A DNA stretch of 64,000 bases from Saprospiraceae bacterium (GCA_016714085.1 JADJNW010000020.1:1-64000); one strand, 5' to 3'. Counted from the stretch's first letter, positions 47,233 to 56,820 are shown. Notes: a model not told the origin generated them from the sequence alone. Translations and numbers: made by a program.

Positions 47233-47599
47233 AAAAATAGCTTAGATGATGAAATAAGTTTTGTCGAATTGTTTTTCGATGGCGAAATTACAAATTAATG
47301 CAGATCAAGCACAGATTTATATGATCATAAAGCCTTTTTACAAAAAAATGCTTACAATGCTTTCTACCTCCGATTTATCCTTTATATTTAGCACCAAGAG
47401 CCAAATTTTAAGGCTATAGATGATTTTACTTGCTTCGCAAGCCCTATGTGGCATTTTTGCTAAACACATAGACACATAGAATGTTGATTTATATATTATT
47501 ATAAAAAAAACTATGTGCCTATGTGCCTATGTGTTAAAAAAAATTAGCCGTGCAAGTAATTTCATCTTGAACCAATTTTAAATTGAAAAAAGCAAAAGA
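47233..47599. other. Gene-free region with CTATGTG inverted repeats
   Basis: Between divergent genes at 47232 and 47600. The stretch carries the inverted repeat at 47461-47537, plus outer ACTTGC (near 47428) and GCAAGT (near 47552) arms. No coding frame seen. Confidence 0.5.
47461..47537. repeat. Inverted cluster of CACATAG/CTATGTG units
   Basis: The left arm has two CACATAG units (TAAACACATAGACACATAG, 47461-47479); the right arm has three CTATGTG units spaced by C (47511-47534) ending in TTAA. The arms pair over about 18 bases with a 31-base AT-rich loop. A further CTATGTGG occurs at 47444. Confidence 0.65.
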
Positions 47600-47857
47600 A
47601 TGACTAATCGAAGTCCTCAGCAATATTGGCGTGAAAATATACGCTACCTGATTTTATTATTAATTATTTGGTTTATAGCATCTTATGGTGCCGGAATTTT
47701 ATTTGTGGAACAACTTAATCAAGTTCAAATCGGCGGTTTCAAGCTCGGTTTTTGGTTTGCACAGCAAGGCTCTATTTATGTATTTATCATTTTGATTTAT
47801 GTATATGTGCAGTTGATGAATAAGCTCGATCGGAAGTATGATGTACATGAAGAATAA
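47600..47857 (+). CDS. DUF4212 small subunit of a sodium/solute symporter
   Basis: 85 residues with two membrane spans (YLILLLIIWFIASYGAGILF and GSIYVFIILIYVYVQLM) and the family features YWRENIRY, ILFVEQLNQVQIGGFKLGFWFAQQG-type loop and LDRKYDV tail. DUF4212 proteins are partners of the VC_2705-type SSS symporters, and indeed the symporter gene follows after 80 bases. Together with acs the cluster points to uptake and activation of acetate. Confidence 0.92.
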   Translation: MTNRSPQQYWRENIRYLILLLIIWFIASYGAGILFVEQLNQVQIGGFKLGFWFAQQGSIYVFIILIYVYVQLMNKLDRKYDVHEE

Positions 47858-47937
47858 AGCGAAGTACGAAGTACGATTTACGAAGCTGGAAATTTTTAAT
47901 ATTTGAAACTAACTTTAAACTTAAATTATCTTGAACC

Positions 47938-49614
47938 ATGAGCGTTCAGTTGTGGACATTTATCATTGTCGGAATTTCATTTGTTTTATATATCGCTATT
48001 GCTATTTTATCAAGGGCAAGTTCTACAAAGGAATTTTACGTAGCGGGCGGAGGTGTACCTCCTATTCTTAACGGAATGGCCACTGCTGCAGACTGGATGT
48101 CGGCGGCTTCCTTTATTTCGATGGCGGGTTTGATTTCCTTTATGGGCTACGACGGTTCAGTATATCTGATGGGCTGGACGGGCGGCTATGTATTGCTGGC
48201 CTTGCTCTTGGCACCTTATCTACGGAAATTTGGCAAATTTACTATCCCGGGATTCATTGGCGATCGCTACTATTCACAGACAGCAAGGATTGTTGCAGTC
48301 GTCTGCGCCTTGTTTGTTTCTTTCACTTATATCGCCGGGCAGATGCGAGGCGTAGGGATTGTGTTCTCTCGCTTTTTGGAAGTGCCTATTAATATTGGTG
48401 TCATCATTGGCATGGCAATTGTCTTTATTTATGCGGTGTTGGGCGGCATGAAGGGCATCACTTACACCCAGGTAGCGCAGTATTGCGTGTTGATTTTTGC
48501 ATATATGGTGCCGGCTATTTTTATTTCTTTTCAAATGACGGGCAATCCCATTCCGCAAATGGGCTTCGGTGAAATCCTGGATAAATTAGATGGCTTAAAT
48601 CAGGAATTGGGCTTCGCAGCTTATACTGATGGCACGAAGTCGATGGTGGATGTCTTTTGCATTACGGCTGCTCTGATGGTTGGTACGGCCGGGCTGCCCC
48701 ATGTAATTGTTCGCTTTTTCACAGTTCCCAAAGTAAAGGATGCGCGAAGTTCTGCGGGTTGGGCCTTACTTTTTATTGCCATTCTTTATACGACGGCGCC
48801 TGCGATCGCCGCTTTTGTGAGAACGAATTTGATTCAAACCGTTTCTAATAAGCCTTATTCTGAAATGCCACAATGGTTCAGTAAGTGGGAGGAGGCAAAA
48901 CTAATCACTTTCACTGACAAAAATCAAGATGGCAATATTCAATATGTAAAAGACCCCAACGCCAATGAATTAGAAGTTGACCGCGACATTATGGTACTTG
49001 CAAATCCTGAGATAGCGGGCCTTCCGGGCTGGGTAATTGGTCTTGTGGCAGCAGGCGGCCTGGCAGCAGCGCTTTCCACAGCGGCGGGATTATTGTTGGT
49101 GATTTCCAGCGCGATTTCACACGATTTGTTGAAAAGTGCATTGGTGCCAAATATTTCAGAGAAATGGGAATTGTGGGCGGCAAGAATTGCGGCTGGCGTG
49201 GCAGTGGTATTGGCAGGTTTGCTTGGCATTTATCCTCCTGGCTTCGTCGCAGAAGTAGTCGCTTTTGCTTTTGGATTGGCGGCTGCCTCTTTCTTTCCGG
49301 CTATCTTATTGGGCATTTTTGACAAGCGCACCAATATGCAGGGTGCGGTCACAGGTATGGCTGTGGGCATCCTGTTTACAGCAGGGTATATCATTGCTTA
49401 CAAAGGTGTTTTTATCAAACCTATTTTTGAAAATACGCCGGAACATTGGCTTTGGGGCATCTCACCCGAAGGGATTGGCACCATTGGTATGGTCATTAAT
49501 TTGGTGGTGACTTTCGTTGTTTCCCGCTTGACCGCCCCACCCCCTGAAAAAATTCAGCATTTGATAGAAGATATTCGCGTCCCGCGCGGAGCAGGCGGCG
49601 CACAAGCGCATTAA
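47938..49614 (+). CDS. Sodium:solute symporter, acetate/ActP type
   Basis: 558 residues, about 13 membrane spans. SSS landmarks: EFYVAGGGVPPILNGMATAADWMSAASFISMAGLISF, split by loops, GWTGGYVLLALLLAPYLRKFG, YIAGQMRGVGIVFSRF and GTAGLPHVIVRFFTVP. The member group with a DUF4212 partner transports acetate and short acids with Na+. A loop near residue 320-345 carries an EF-hand-like DKNQDGNIQYV stretch. acs lies 207 bases downstream. Confidence 0.92.
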   Translation: MSVQLWTFIIVGISFVLYIAIAILSRASSTKEFYVAGGGVPPILNGMATAADWMSAASFISMAGLISFMGYDGSVYLMGWTGGYVLLALLLAPYLRKFGKFTIPGFIGDRYYSQTARIVAVVCALFVSFTYIAGQMRGVGIVFSRFLEVPINIGVIIGMAIVFIYAVLGGMKGITYTQVAQYCVLIFAYMVPAIFISFQMTGNPIPQMGFGEILDKLDGLNQELGFAAYTDGTKSMVDVFCITAALMVGTAGLPHVIVRFFTVPKVKDARSSAGWALLFIAILYTTAPAIAAFVRTNLIQTVSNKPYSEMPQWFSKWEEAKLITFTDKNQDGNIQYVKDPNANELEVDRDIMVLANPEIAGLPGWVIGLVAAGGLAAALSTAAGLLLVISSAISHDLLKSALVPNISEKWELWAARIAAGVAVVLAGLLGIYPPGFVAEVVAFAFGLAAASFFPAILLGIFDKRTNMQGAVTGMAVGILFTAGYIIAYKGVFIKPIFENTPEHWLWGISPEGIGTIGMVINLVVTFVVSRLTAPPPEKIQHLIEDIRVPRGAGGAQAH

Positions 49615-49699
49615 ATTTTTGGTTTCTTTTTATAAAAATACGATTTTAGCGGGGCTTAAAACTTCGTTGTAATGAAGCACGGGAGTAATGGAGCAATGA

Positions 49700-49760
49700 A
49701 AAGTAACCCTCTAAAAATGCCAATACTCCAATATTCCAGCACTCCAATTTGCCAATCTTA
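49700..49760. repeat. Short-period CCAATA/CTCCAAT repeat between symporter and acs
   Basis: Around 49720-49756 the text runs through successive CAAT-type units of 8-9 bases (CCAATACTC, CAATATTC, CAGCACTC, CAATTTGC). It is a short degenerate microrepeat without coding value. Confidence 0.45.
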
Positions 49761-49821
49761 TTTTGAAAACAACTGCATGAATTTTTAAACATATACTCAA
49801 ACATCTTATCAACCCAACGAT

Positions 49822-51546
49822 ATGACACTTCGCATCAAAACCTTTGAACAATATCAAACTGCCTACCAAAAAAGCGTGGATGACCCCGAAGCCTTCTGGG
49901 CCGAGCAAGCTGAAAGCTTCCATTGGCGTAAAAAATGGGACAAAGTGCTGGAATGGGACTTCCGAAAGCTCGATGTAAAATGGTTTATCAATGGAAAATT
50001 GAATATCACCGAGAATTGTTTGGATCGACATCTGGAAACCCGCGGCGACCAAACCGCCATCATCTGGGAACCCAATAATCCCAATAATCCCAACAAAACT
50101 TATACCTACCGCCAACTCCACGCCGAAGTATGCAAAACCGCTAATGCTTTAAAAGCCTTAGGCATCGAAAAAGGCGACCGCGTTTGCTTTTATATGCCCA
50201 TGATTCCTGAACTGGCGATTGGCGTGCTGGCTTGTGCGCGTATCGGGGCGATCCATTCGGTGGTTTTTGCAGGATTTTCAGCGAATGCGCTGGCGGATCG
50301 TATCAAAGATGCGAGTTGTAAAATGGTGATTTGCGCCGATTTTAATGACCGTGGCCCCAAGCATATTCCTGTAAAGTCCGTAGTAGATGAAGCACTTGCC
50401 ATGGATTGCGACAGTATTCAAACCGTTTTGGTACATAAAAGCACTGCCCAGGAAGTGCCAATGATTGCCGGACGCGACCGTTGGTGGCACGAAGAAGTGA
50501 ACCCGCAAAGTCCCGATTGCCCCGCCGAAGAAATGGACGCAGAAGATATGCTGTTTATTTTATACACTTCCGGCTCGACTGGAAAACCCAAAGGCGTGGT
50601 GCATACCTGCGGTGGTTATATGGTGTATACCAAATATAGTTTTGAGAACGTATTTCAATACGATTCGGGCGATATTTATTGGTGCACGGCCGATATTGGT
50701 TGGGTCACAGGACACTCCTATATTGTCTATGGGCCTTTGCTCAAAGTACTTGGTAGCGTGGGCGAACCCATCAACGAAGAGGCCTGGCGCTGGTACCACG
50801 GTAAAATCGGAAAGGGCAATTGCCCTGTGGTGGACACCTGGTGGCAGACGGAGACCGGCGGCATTATGATTTCACCTTTGGCGGGCATCACGCCTTTGAT
50901 TCCAACGTATGCGACGCTTCCCTTGCCCGGCGTACAACCTTGCTTGGTCAATGCAGAAGGACAGGAAATCCTCGAAAACGATGTGGAAGGAATGCTCTGC
51001 ATCAAATTCCCCTGGCCGTCCATGATTCGCACCACCTATGGCGATCACGAACGCGCCCGGCTGACCTATTTCTCTACTTTTGATAATAAATATTTCACTG
51101 GGGACGGCGCTCGCCGCGACGCGAAAGGCAATTACCGCATCATCGGTCGCGTGGACGATGTGATGAATGTCTCCGGTCACCGCATCGGTACAGCCGAAGT
51201 AGAAAACGCCATCAATTTACATCCCAAAGTAGTAGAATCGGCAGTGGTGGGTTATCCGCACGACATCAAAGGGCAGGGCATTTATGCTTATATCATTACC
51301 TCCGAAGCTATTGCCGATGAAGCTGTTTTCAGAAAAGAAGTAGCCGACGTGGTTGCTAAAGAAATCGGGCCGATTGCTAAACCCGATAAAATCCAGATCG
51401 TCTCCGGCTTACCCAAAACCCGTTCCGGCAAAATCATGCGCCGCATCTTGCGCAAAGTAGCTTCCAATGAATTGGACAGCCTGGGCGATACTTCCACCTT
51501 ATTGAATCCTGAAGTAGTAGAAGAAATCAAAATAGGTGCGCGGTAG
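49822..51546 (+). CDS. acs: Acetyl-CoA synthetase with apparent internal deletion
   Basis: 574 residues; usual Acs is about 630-650. It makes acetyl-CoA from acetate, ATP and CoA through acetyl-AMP. Seen: FGGF-like VVFAGFSANALADRI, P-loop YTSGSTGKPKGVVHT, WCTADIGWVTGHSYIVYGPLL, GSVGEPINEEAW, DTWWQTETGG, GDGARRD, RVDDVMNVSGHR and the acetylated lysine in PKTRSGKIMRR. However GPLL runs directly into KVLGSVGEP; about 60 residues that normally lie between, including the conserved YTAPTAIR segment, are absent without loss of frame. The gene as written probably encodes an inactive enzyme, unless the gap is an assembly artefact. It follows the symporter pair. Confidence 0.92.
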   Translation: MTLRIKTFEQYQTAYQKSVDDPEAFWAEQAESFHWRKKWDKVLEWDFRKLDVKWFINGKLNITENCLDRHLETRGDQTAIIWEPNNPNNPNKTYTYRQLHAEVCKTANALKALGIEKGDRVCFYMPMIPELAIGVLACARIGAIHSVVFAGFSANALADRIKDASCKMVICADFNDRGPKHIPVKSVVDEALAMDCDSIQTVLVHKSTAQEVPMIAGRDRWWHEEVNPQSPDCPAEEMDAEDMLFILYTSGSTGKPKGVVHTCGGYMVYTKYSFENVFQYDSGDIYWCTADIGWVTGHSYIVYGPLLKVLGSVGEPINEEAWRWYHGKIGKGNCPVVDTWWQTETGGIMISPLAGITPLIPTYATLPLPGVQPCLVNAEGQEILENDVEGMLCIKFPWPSMIRTTYGDHERARLTYFSTFDNKYFTGDGARRDAKGNYRIIGRVDDVMNVSGHRIGTAEVENAINLHPKVVESAVVGYPHDIKGQGIYAYIITSEAIADEAVFRKEVADVVAKEIGPIAKPDKIQIVSGLPKTRSGKIMRRILRKVASNELDSLGDTSTLLNPEVVEEIKIGAR

Positions 51547-51560
51547 CGGCGACTTTTATC

Positions 51561-51594
51561 AGGTGTCCTACGGCTTTGAAACCGTAGGACACCT
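51561..51594. repeat. Palindrome of the GTCCTACGG family, copy 2
   Basis: AGGTGTCCTACGG (51561-51573), an eight-base loop, CCGTAGGACACCT (51582-51594). It lies between the convergent acs and the 51634 gene, consistent with a terminator. Confidence 0.75.
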
Positions 51595-51633
51595 ACCGAC
51601 TTCTCCTTAGGAGTCCTTCGTGACCAATTGCTC

Positions 51634-52176
51634 TCACGCTCCCACAATCACCTCCACCACATCGCTGGGCTGACCAATCTCCACATCCTTGATGACCCCA
51701 ATCAGGCGGTACTCCCAATGCTCTGGTTGCGCAGGGTTTTCCAATTGGATACGCTCCTCATAAGGGCTGTTATTATCGCGCGCCCGGAACTGCCATTCTG
51801 CCTCACCCTTGCGGCGGCGATAGACATTCACGCCATCTATGCCCTTTTTCTGAAATTTGATACGCACCATACCGCCGGAGACTGCTACTTTTGGTTTGGG
51901 TTTAAACGTGACAGAGTCAAAACTACTTTTGCTGCCAATAATGCCCAATTCCTGTCCAAGAGAATCACTATAATTGCGATGCGCTTTAATGCGGGCTATA
52001 ATTTTGCGCAGCTTGTTCAAAAAAGCAGCACGCACTTCGTTTTTGTAAGTAACCGCTTTGGTGGCTTCCTCTTTTTTAGTATTGGCATCCTGAATGGCTT
52101 GCTTGATTGTCTCCCCTTCCATATCAATCTCGGACATATCCTCCTGGGACAAGCCGACATTATAACCATGCATCAT
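51634..52176 (-). CDS. Fibronectin type III-like hypothetical protein
   Basis: 180 residues, no signal peptide. The N-terminal half is helical and charged (EGETIKQAIQDANTKKEEAT..., FLNKLRKIIARIKAHRNYSD) with a conserved-looking SLGQELGIIG. The C-terminal half is a beta domain with fibronectin-like strands: VSGGMVRIKFQKKGIDGVNVYRRR, EWQFRARDNNSPYEERI, HWEYRLIGVIKDVEIGQPSDVVEV, each split by loops. Similar short proteins occur in environmental bacteria without known function. The 21-bp repeat array starts about 270 bases upstream of its start. Confidence 0.65.
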   Translation of the reverse strand: MMHGYNVGLSQEDMSEIDMEGETIKQAIQDANTKKEEATKAVTYKNEVRAAFLNKLRKIIARIKAHRNYSDSLGQELGIIGSKSSFDSVTFKPKPKVAVSGGMVRIKFQKKGIDGVNVYRRRKGEAEWQFRARDNNSPYEERIQLENPAQPEHWEYRLIGVIKDVEIGQPSDVVEVIVGA

Positions 52177-52449
52177 GGATTTTGTTTTTTAGATTGGTAA
52201 ACCAAAGCAGAAATTCTGCATCACCATGTGGTAGGTAATCTTTCATGACTACATTGTTTTAAAGTTAATAAAATATATGAAATCAATTCTTAGAAAGCTA
52301 TTTACGCGAGAATGCGTTAAAAGCTATATTGGGAAGCCTGTGTGGAATGATGTTTGATAAAACAAATATATTAATTGCTAATAAAACTGTCAAGAGAGCT
52401 ATTAAAAAATCTCCGATTTATGGAGCGATAGCAAATAATCTTTCAGCGC
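52177..52449. other. AT-rich spacer before the 21-bp array
   Basis: No coding frame. Its last 40 bases may be two more strongly decayed units of the array (52408-52449). Confidence 0.4.
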
Positions 52450-52784
52450 TTTCCCCAGTCTGACTGTGAATGCCCCCAGACCTTCTGGAGATACCCCAGG
52501 TTTTCTGGGAATGCCCCTAGCGCTTCTGTGAACGCCCCTGATGAGTCAGAGGCTGCCTCCAGGCCTTCTGGGAATACCTCCAGATACTCAAAAGGTTACC
52601 ACAGGCTATCCGGGAATGCCTAACCGGAAGCTGGAGCATCCCTATTTAGGATTTGGAGTTACCTATTTTAAGTTTGGGAAGGCAGAAATGGAAGCTGGAA
52701 AAGCCTGGGTCAAACTTGGGGCTACCTAAGTAAAAGCTGAGGCTTCCTAAATATCATTTGAGTTATCCTAAATTAGAAATAGAA
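52450..52784. repeat. Degenerate 21-bp tandem array, about 16 units
   Basis: Units begin every 21 bases at 52450, 52471, 52492 (this one is 20 long), 52512, 52533, 52554 and so on to 52764. A loose consensus is TGCCCCCAGNCCTTCTGGGAA in the first eight units; later units keep only the CC start and the TTGGGA/CTGGAA end. Spacing stays at exactly 21 after the third unit although the letters diverge strongly. The period equals seven codons, and one frame (52541-52729) stays open over nine units as heptapeptides, but other units contain stops. No gene family recognised. Confidence 0.75.
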
Positions 52785-52834
52785 TATTTTGAATGGTAAA
52801 ATTCATTTCATGAATCAAAATAAAGATAATCTCA

Positions 52835-52867
52835 AAGTGTCCTACGGCTCTGAGCCGTAGGACACTT
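52835..52867. repeat. Palindrome of the GTCCTACGG family, copy 3
   Basis: AAGTGTCCTACGGCTC (52835-52850), a single T, then the exact reverse complement (52852-52867). This 16-bp perfect stem lies three bases from the aroC stop codon and may end its transcript. Confidence 0.8.
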
Positions 52868-52869
52868 CT

Positions 52870-53947
52870 TTACAGGCGTGCCAATCGCTGCCGCAACCAA
52901 TGATCTGCCAATACCAACGCCGCCATGGCCTCGACAATCGGCACGGCACGGGGAAGTACGCAAGGATCATGCCTTCCACGACCTACGACTTTGACAGCTT
53001 CGCCCGCTTCGTTGACGGAATCCTGTTCTGGAATGATGGTAGCCACAGGTTTGAAGGCTACCCGAAAGTAAATATCCATCCCATTGGAAATGCCACCCTG
53101 GATGCCGCCGGAGTGATTGGTTTTGGTTTTGATACTGCCTTCGTCATTGAAGAAAACGTCGTTATGCTGCGAGCCGCGCATAGATACCCCATCGAAACCG
53201 GAGCCATATTCAAAACCCTTGGTAGCATTGATGCTTAGCATGGCTTTAGCCAGATCGGCGTGCAGGCGATCAAAAACAGGCTCACCCAAACCTACGGGAC
53301 AGCCTTGGATCACCGCACTTACAACGCCGCCAATTGTATCGCCATCTTTGCGCACCGCTTTGATCAAATCAATCATTTGCTGCGCTATTTCCAAATCCGG
53401 GCAACGCACATCGGTCGCTTCGATATTTTCAAAATGGAGTTCCTGGTAACTTTTTTCTACTTTCAAATGTCCAACCTGACTGACGTAGGCGTTAATATGG
53501 ATGCCTTGCGTTTGCAAGAGCAATTTGGCTACGGCCCCGGCAGCCACGCGTGCTGCGGTTTCTCTTGCAGAGGAGCGCCCGCCACCGCGATAATCGCGGA
53601 TGCCGTATTTGGCAAAATAAGTGAAGTCGGCATGAGAGGGCGGAACTTATCAGCGATATGACTGTAGTCCCCGGAGCGGTGGTCGGCATTATAAATGACC
53701 ATAGCGATGGGCGTGCCCGTACTTTTGCCTTCAAAAACGCCAGATAGAATACGCACGGTGTCGTCTTCCTTGCGTTGGGTAACGATACTCGATTGCCCCG
53801 GCCGCCGCCGATCTAATTCCTTTTGAATAAAAGCTTCGTCAATCTCAATCCTGCGGGACAGCCATCAATAATAACGCCAATGGCCGTGCCATGCGATTCG
53901 CCGAAGGTGGTAATTTTAAAAACTTGTCCAAATGAATTTCCGGGCAT
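52870..53947 (-). CDS. aroC: Chorismate synthase (two frame breaks)
   Basis: About 359 residues once repaired, the normal length. It makes chorismate from EPSP with reduced FMN. Seen: MPGNSFGQVFKITTFGESHG, GVIIDGCPAGLEIDE, the RRRPGQ signature, RILSGVFEGKSTGTPIAM, RGGGRSSARETAARVAAGAVAK, GGVVSAVIQGCPVGLGEPVFD and GSQHNDVFF. One base is missing near 53846 and one in the G run near 53638; both repairs restore conserved sequence. As the enzyme is essential for aromatic amino acids, a sequencing error is more likely than a pseudogene. Confidence 0.92.
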
Positions 53948-54084
53948 AACTTAATTGATTGTTCGGTTTGACCGCGAATTACGCGCTTTTGATCAAAAGG
54001 AAAAATATATTTACGGATTTCTTTATTCGAGACTAAATGAATTCCTGTCGTTCAAGTTTAAAACAGAATTTCTACGTTCAGGGG

Positions 54085-54115
54085 TTTCGGCGGGTTGAAA
54101 TTTGGATTATCTTTG
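54085..54115 (+). promoter_or_regulatory. Possible promoter of the aminotransferase gene
   Basis: TTTC (54085-54088), 19-base spacer, TATCTTTG (54108-54115), close to the Bacteroidota consensus. The leader would be about 70 bases. Confidence 0.5.
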
Positions 54116-54190
54116 CCGCTAATTTTTTGAAATAGTAGCATTTATCAACCACAATTGAAAATAATCAATTGTACCTAATCCATTTTTGAT

Positions 54191-55380
54191 ATGCCTTCGT
54201 CTTCCCAACGTGGAAATACAGTACCCTTATCCCCATTTCGCAAATTTGCAGTCATGGCGGAAAAAGCCAAAGCTCAAGGTAAACAAGTCTATCATTTGAA
54301 TATCGGTCAGCCGGATATTGAAACGCCGGCCGCGGCCTTAGATAAATTAAAATCTTTGGATGTAAAAATCCTTGAGTATAGCCCTGCCGAAGGTATTGCT
54401 TACTACCGTCAAAAGCTGACAGAATATTATAAAAAATATAATGTCAAAGTAGATGCTGAGCAAATCATCGTAACCACTGGGGCCTCGAGGGACTTTATTT
54501 TGTACTATTGGCTTGCCTGGAAGCTGGCGAAGAAGTGATTGTGCCCGAGCCATTTTATGCCAATTATAATGGATTTGCGCACATGGCGGGCGTCAATATC
54601 TGTCCAATCACCAGTTATATCGAAGATGGCTTCGCTTTGCCTGATATTGCTGCCTTTGAAGAAGTAATAACCGATAAAACCCGCGCCATTTTATTGTGCA
54701 ATCCTAATAACCCTACGGGCTGTCTCTATGATCGAGCCTCGCTTGAAGGATTGGCTGCTTTGGCCCGGAAATACGATTTATTTTTGATCGTGGATGAAGT
54801 TTATCGGGAGTTTTGTTTTGACAATCAGGAGTTTACATCTATTTTAAATATCGCTGATATTGAGGATCACGCGATTGTGATAGACTCTGTCTCTAAAAGA
54901 TACAGCGCTTGCGGTGCAAGGGTAGGTGCTTTGGTCACGCGCAATGAATCGGTGTTGGACGCGGTATCGCGTTTCGCCAAGCTACGCCTCGGTTCGCCGA
55001 CTTTAGAGCAATTTCTTGCCGAGGCTATGCTGGATGCGGATGATCGTTATTTGGAAATGGTGAAATCAGAATATGATCTACGTCGCAAAACCGTTTACAA
55101 TCGCTTGAGCCAAATGCCTGGCGTTGTCTGCTACCTCCCCGGTGGCGCTTTTTACAGCTTTGCGCAATTCCCGATTGATGATGCCGACCGCTTCTGCCAA
55201 TGGCTGCTGGAAGATTTTGATTATCAGGGCGCTACGCTGATGCTTTCTCCTGGCGCAGCATTTTATACAACTCCAGGATTAGGCAAAAACGAAGTGCGAC
55301 TCGCTTACGTGATCAACGTTCAAAAGCTCGAAGCGGCGATGGATTGCCTCGAAAAAAGCCTTGGAAGTGTATCCGGGTAG
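54191..55380 (+). CDS. Class I/II aminotransferase (aspartate aminotransferase-like, frameshifted)
   Basis: About 397 residues when one base near 54486 is restored (IIVTTGASEGLYFVLLACLEAGEE). PLP fold type I: VYHLNIGQPDIETP, SPAEGIAYYRQKLTEYY, IVPEPFYANYNGFA, CNPNNPTGCLYD, VDEVYREF with the pyridine-binding Asp, and DSVSKRYSACGARVG with the PLP lysine and phosphate-binding Arg. Substrate is not certain: aspartate or aromatic amino acids are likely. aroC is the divergent neighbour. Confidence 0.9.
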
Positions 55381-55523
55381 AATGGAAGTGGAAACCCCAC
55401 AATTGGCGATCAGTAGCCTTAGATAAATCATAATTTTCAGTTTGCCTCTTTTGATCTGCTCAATTTTATTATTTTTGGATCGCCTCCAAAAAGCTTATCT
55501 CATTTTCTAAAAATTGAATCACT

Positions 55524-56819
55524 ATGCAAAAAATATTACTGTTGGCAATAGCTGCCACGCTATCTCTATCGCTGGCTGCTCAAAATGGGAGTGGCGCGAT
55601 GATTGATAAAAAAGCTTCAGCGATCGAAAGTAAAGTTATCGATTGGCGGCATCATTTGCATCAGAATCCTGAGCTTTCCAACCGCGAGTTTGAAACCGCA
55701 AAATACGTTGCAAACCACTTGAAATCATTGGGTTTGGAAATAAAAATCGACATCGCGCATACGGGGGTTGTTGGCATTCTCAATACGGGTAAACCCGGCC
55801 CAACGATCGCCCTTCGTGCGGATATGGATGCCCTTCCTGTGACCGAACGAGTAGATATTCCCTTTGCATCAAAAGCTAAAGGAACATACGTAGGGCAGGA
55901 AGTAGGCGTGATGCACGCTTGCGGACACGATACGCACGTAGCAATGCTCATGGGCGCAGCGGAAATTTTGGTGGGAATGAAAGATCAATTGAAAGGCAAA
56001 ATCGTTTTTATTTTTCAGCCAGCGGAAGAAGGTGCGCCTCCTGGCGAGAAAGGTGGAGCTGGTTTGATGGTGGAAGAGGGTGTTCTGGATGATCCAAAAG
56101 TGGATGCTATTTTTGGATTGCATATCAATTCGGCGACGGAAGTTGGCAAGCTCAAATACAAGCCTGGCGGTGAACTTGCGGCTGCAGACATTTTCAATAT
56201 CAAAGTAAAAGGCAAACAAACGCATGGCTCGACTCCATGGACGGGCGTTGATCCGATTGTGACTTCTGCTCAGATTATTATGGGCTTGCAAACGATTATT
56301 AGTCGGCAAACCGAACTCACCAAAGAAGCCGCCGTTATTAGCGTTGGCAAAATTACAAGCGGTGTCCGCAATAATATCATTCCAGAAGAAGCGGAGATGA
56401 CAGGTACCATTCGCACGCTTGATACGGCTATGCAGCGCATTATACATGATAAAATCCGTCATGTAGCGACTACTATTGCCGAAAGCGCTGGCGCTACCGC
56501 TGAGGTGGAAATTATAAAAGGAACACCTGTGACGTACAACGATCCCGCATTGACCGCGCAAATGCTGTCAACGATGGAGCGCACCGCGGGTAAAAACAAT
56601 GTAATTTTGATTGATGCCATTACTGGAGAGGAGGATTTTGCTTTTTATGCGCAGAAGATTCCGGGATTGTTCATTTTTGTAGGCGGCATGCCCAAAGGCA
56701 ATGACCCGAAGCTTGCGCCGCCACATCACACGCCTGATTTTTATGTGGATGACAAAGGAATGCAACTGGGTGTTCGCCTATTGTGCAATCTTGCAATTGA
56801 TTATTTGAATAAAAAATAA
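55524..56819 (+). CDS. Exported M20-family amidohydrolase/peptidase
   Basis: 431 residues. Signal peptide ends LSLAAQ. M20D motifs: WRHHLHQNPELSNREFETA, ALRADMDALPVTE, HACGHDTHVAMLMGAAEIL, FQPAEEGAPPGE with catalytic Glu, and HGSTPWTGVDP in the dimer domain, plus the late GEEDFAFYAQKIPG. These bind two metal ions and remove acyl or aminoacyl groups from amino acids (IAA-amino acid hydrolase/hippurate hydrolase group). The signal peptide places it in the periplasm. The next gene starts two bases after its stop. Confidence 0.92.
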   Translation: MQKILLLAIAATLSLSLAAQNGSGAMIDKKASAIESKVIDWRHHLHQNPELSNREFETAKYVANHLKSLGLEIKIDIAHTGVVGILNTGKPGPTIALRADMDALPVTERVDIPFASKAKGTYVGQEVGVMHACGHDTHVAMLMGAAEILVGMKDQLKGKIVFIFQPAEEGAPPGEKGGAGLMVEEGVLDDPKVDAIFGLHINSATEVGKLKYKPGGELAAADIFNIKVKGKQTHGSTPWTGVDPIVTSAQIIMGLQTIISRQTELTKEAAVISVGKITSGVRNNIIPEEAEMTGTIRTLDTAMQRIIHDKIRHVATTIAESAGATAEVEIIKGTPVTYNDPALTAQMLSTMERTAGKNNVILIDAITGEEDFAFYAQKIPGLFIFVGGMPKGNDPKLAPPHHTPDFYVDDKGMQLGVRLLCNLAIDYLNKK

Positions 56820-56820
56820 T

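Noticed and set aside
49646..49828. 60-codon minus-strand frame upstream of acs
   Set aside because: Its apparent W/I/G repeat arises from a short DNA microrepeat; it is antisense to the acs leader and has no family.
52541..52729. 62-codon open frame inside the 21-bp array
   Set aside because: It is open only because stops are absent from nine repeat units; other units in the same frame contain stops, and no start signal is seen.
52450..52784. CRISPR array
   Set aside because: There are no spacers: units abut directly, differ from each other, and no cas genes are present.
55869..56561. 230-codon antisense frame inside the M20 gene
   Set aside because: Shadow of a strongly supported enzyme on the other strand; no recognisable motif.
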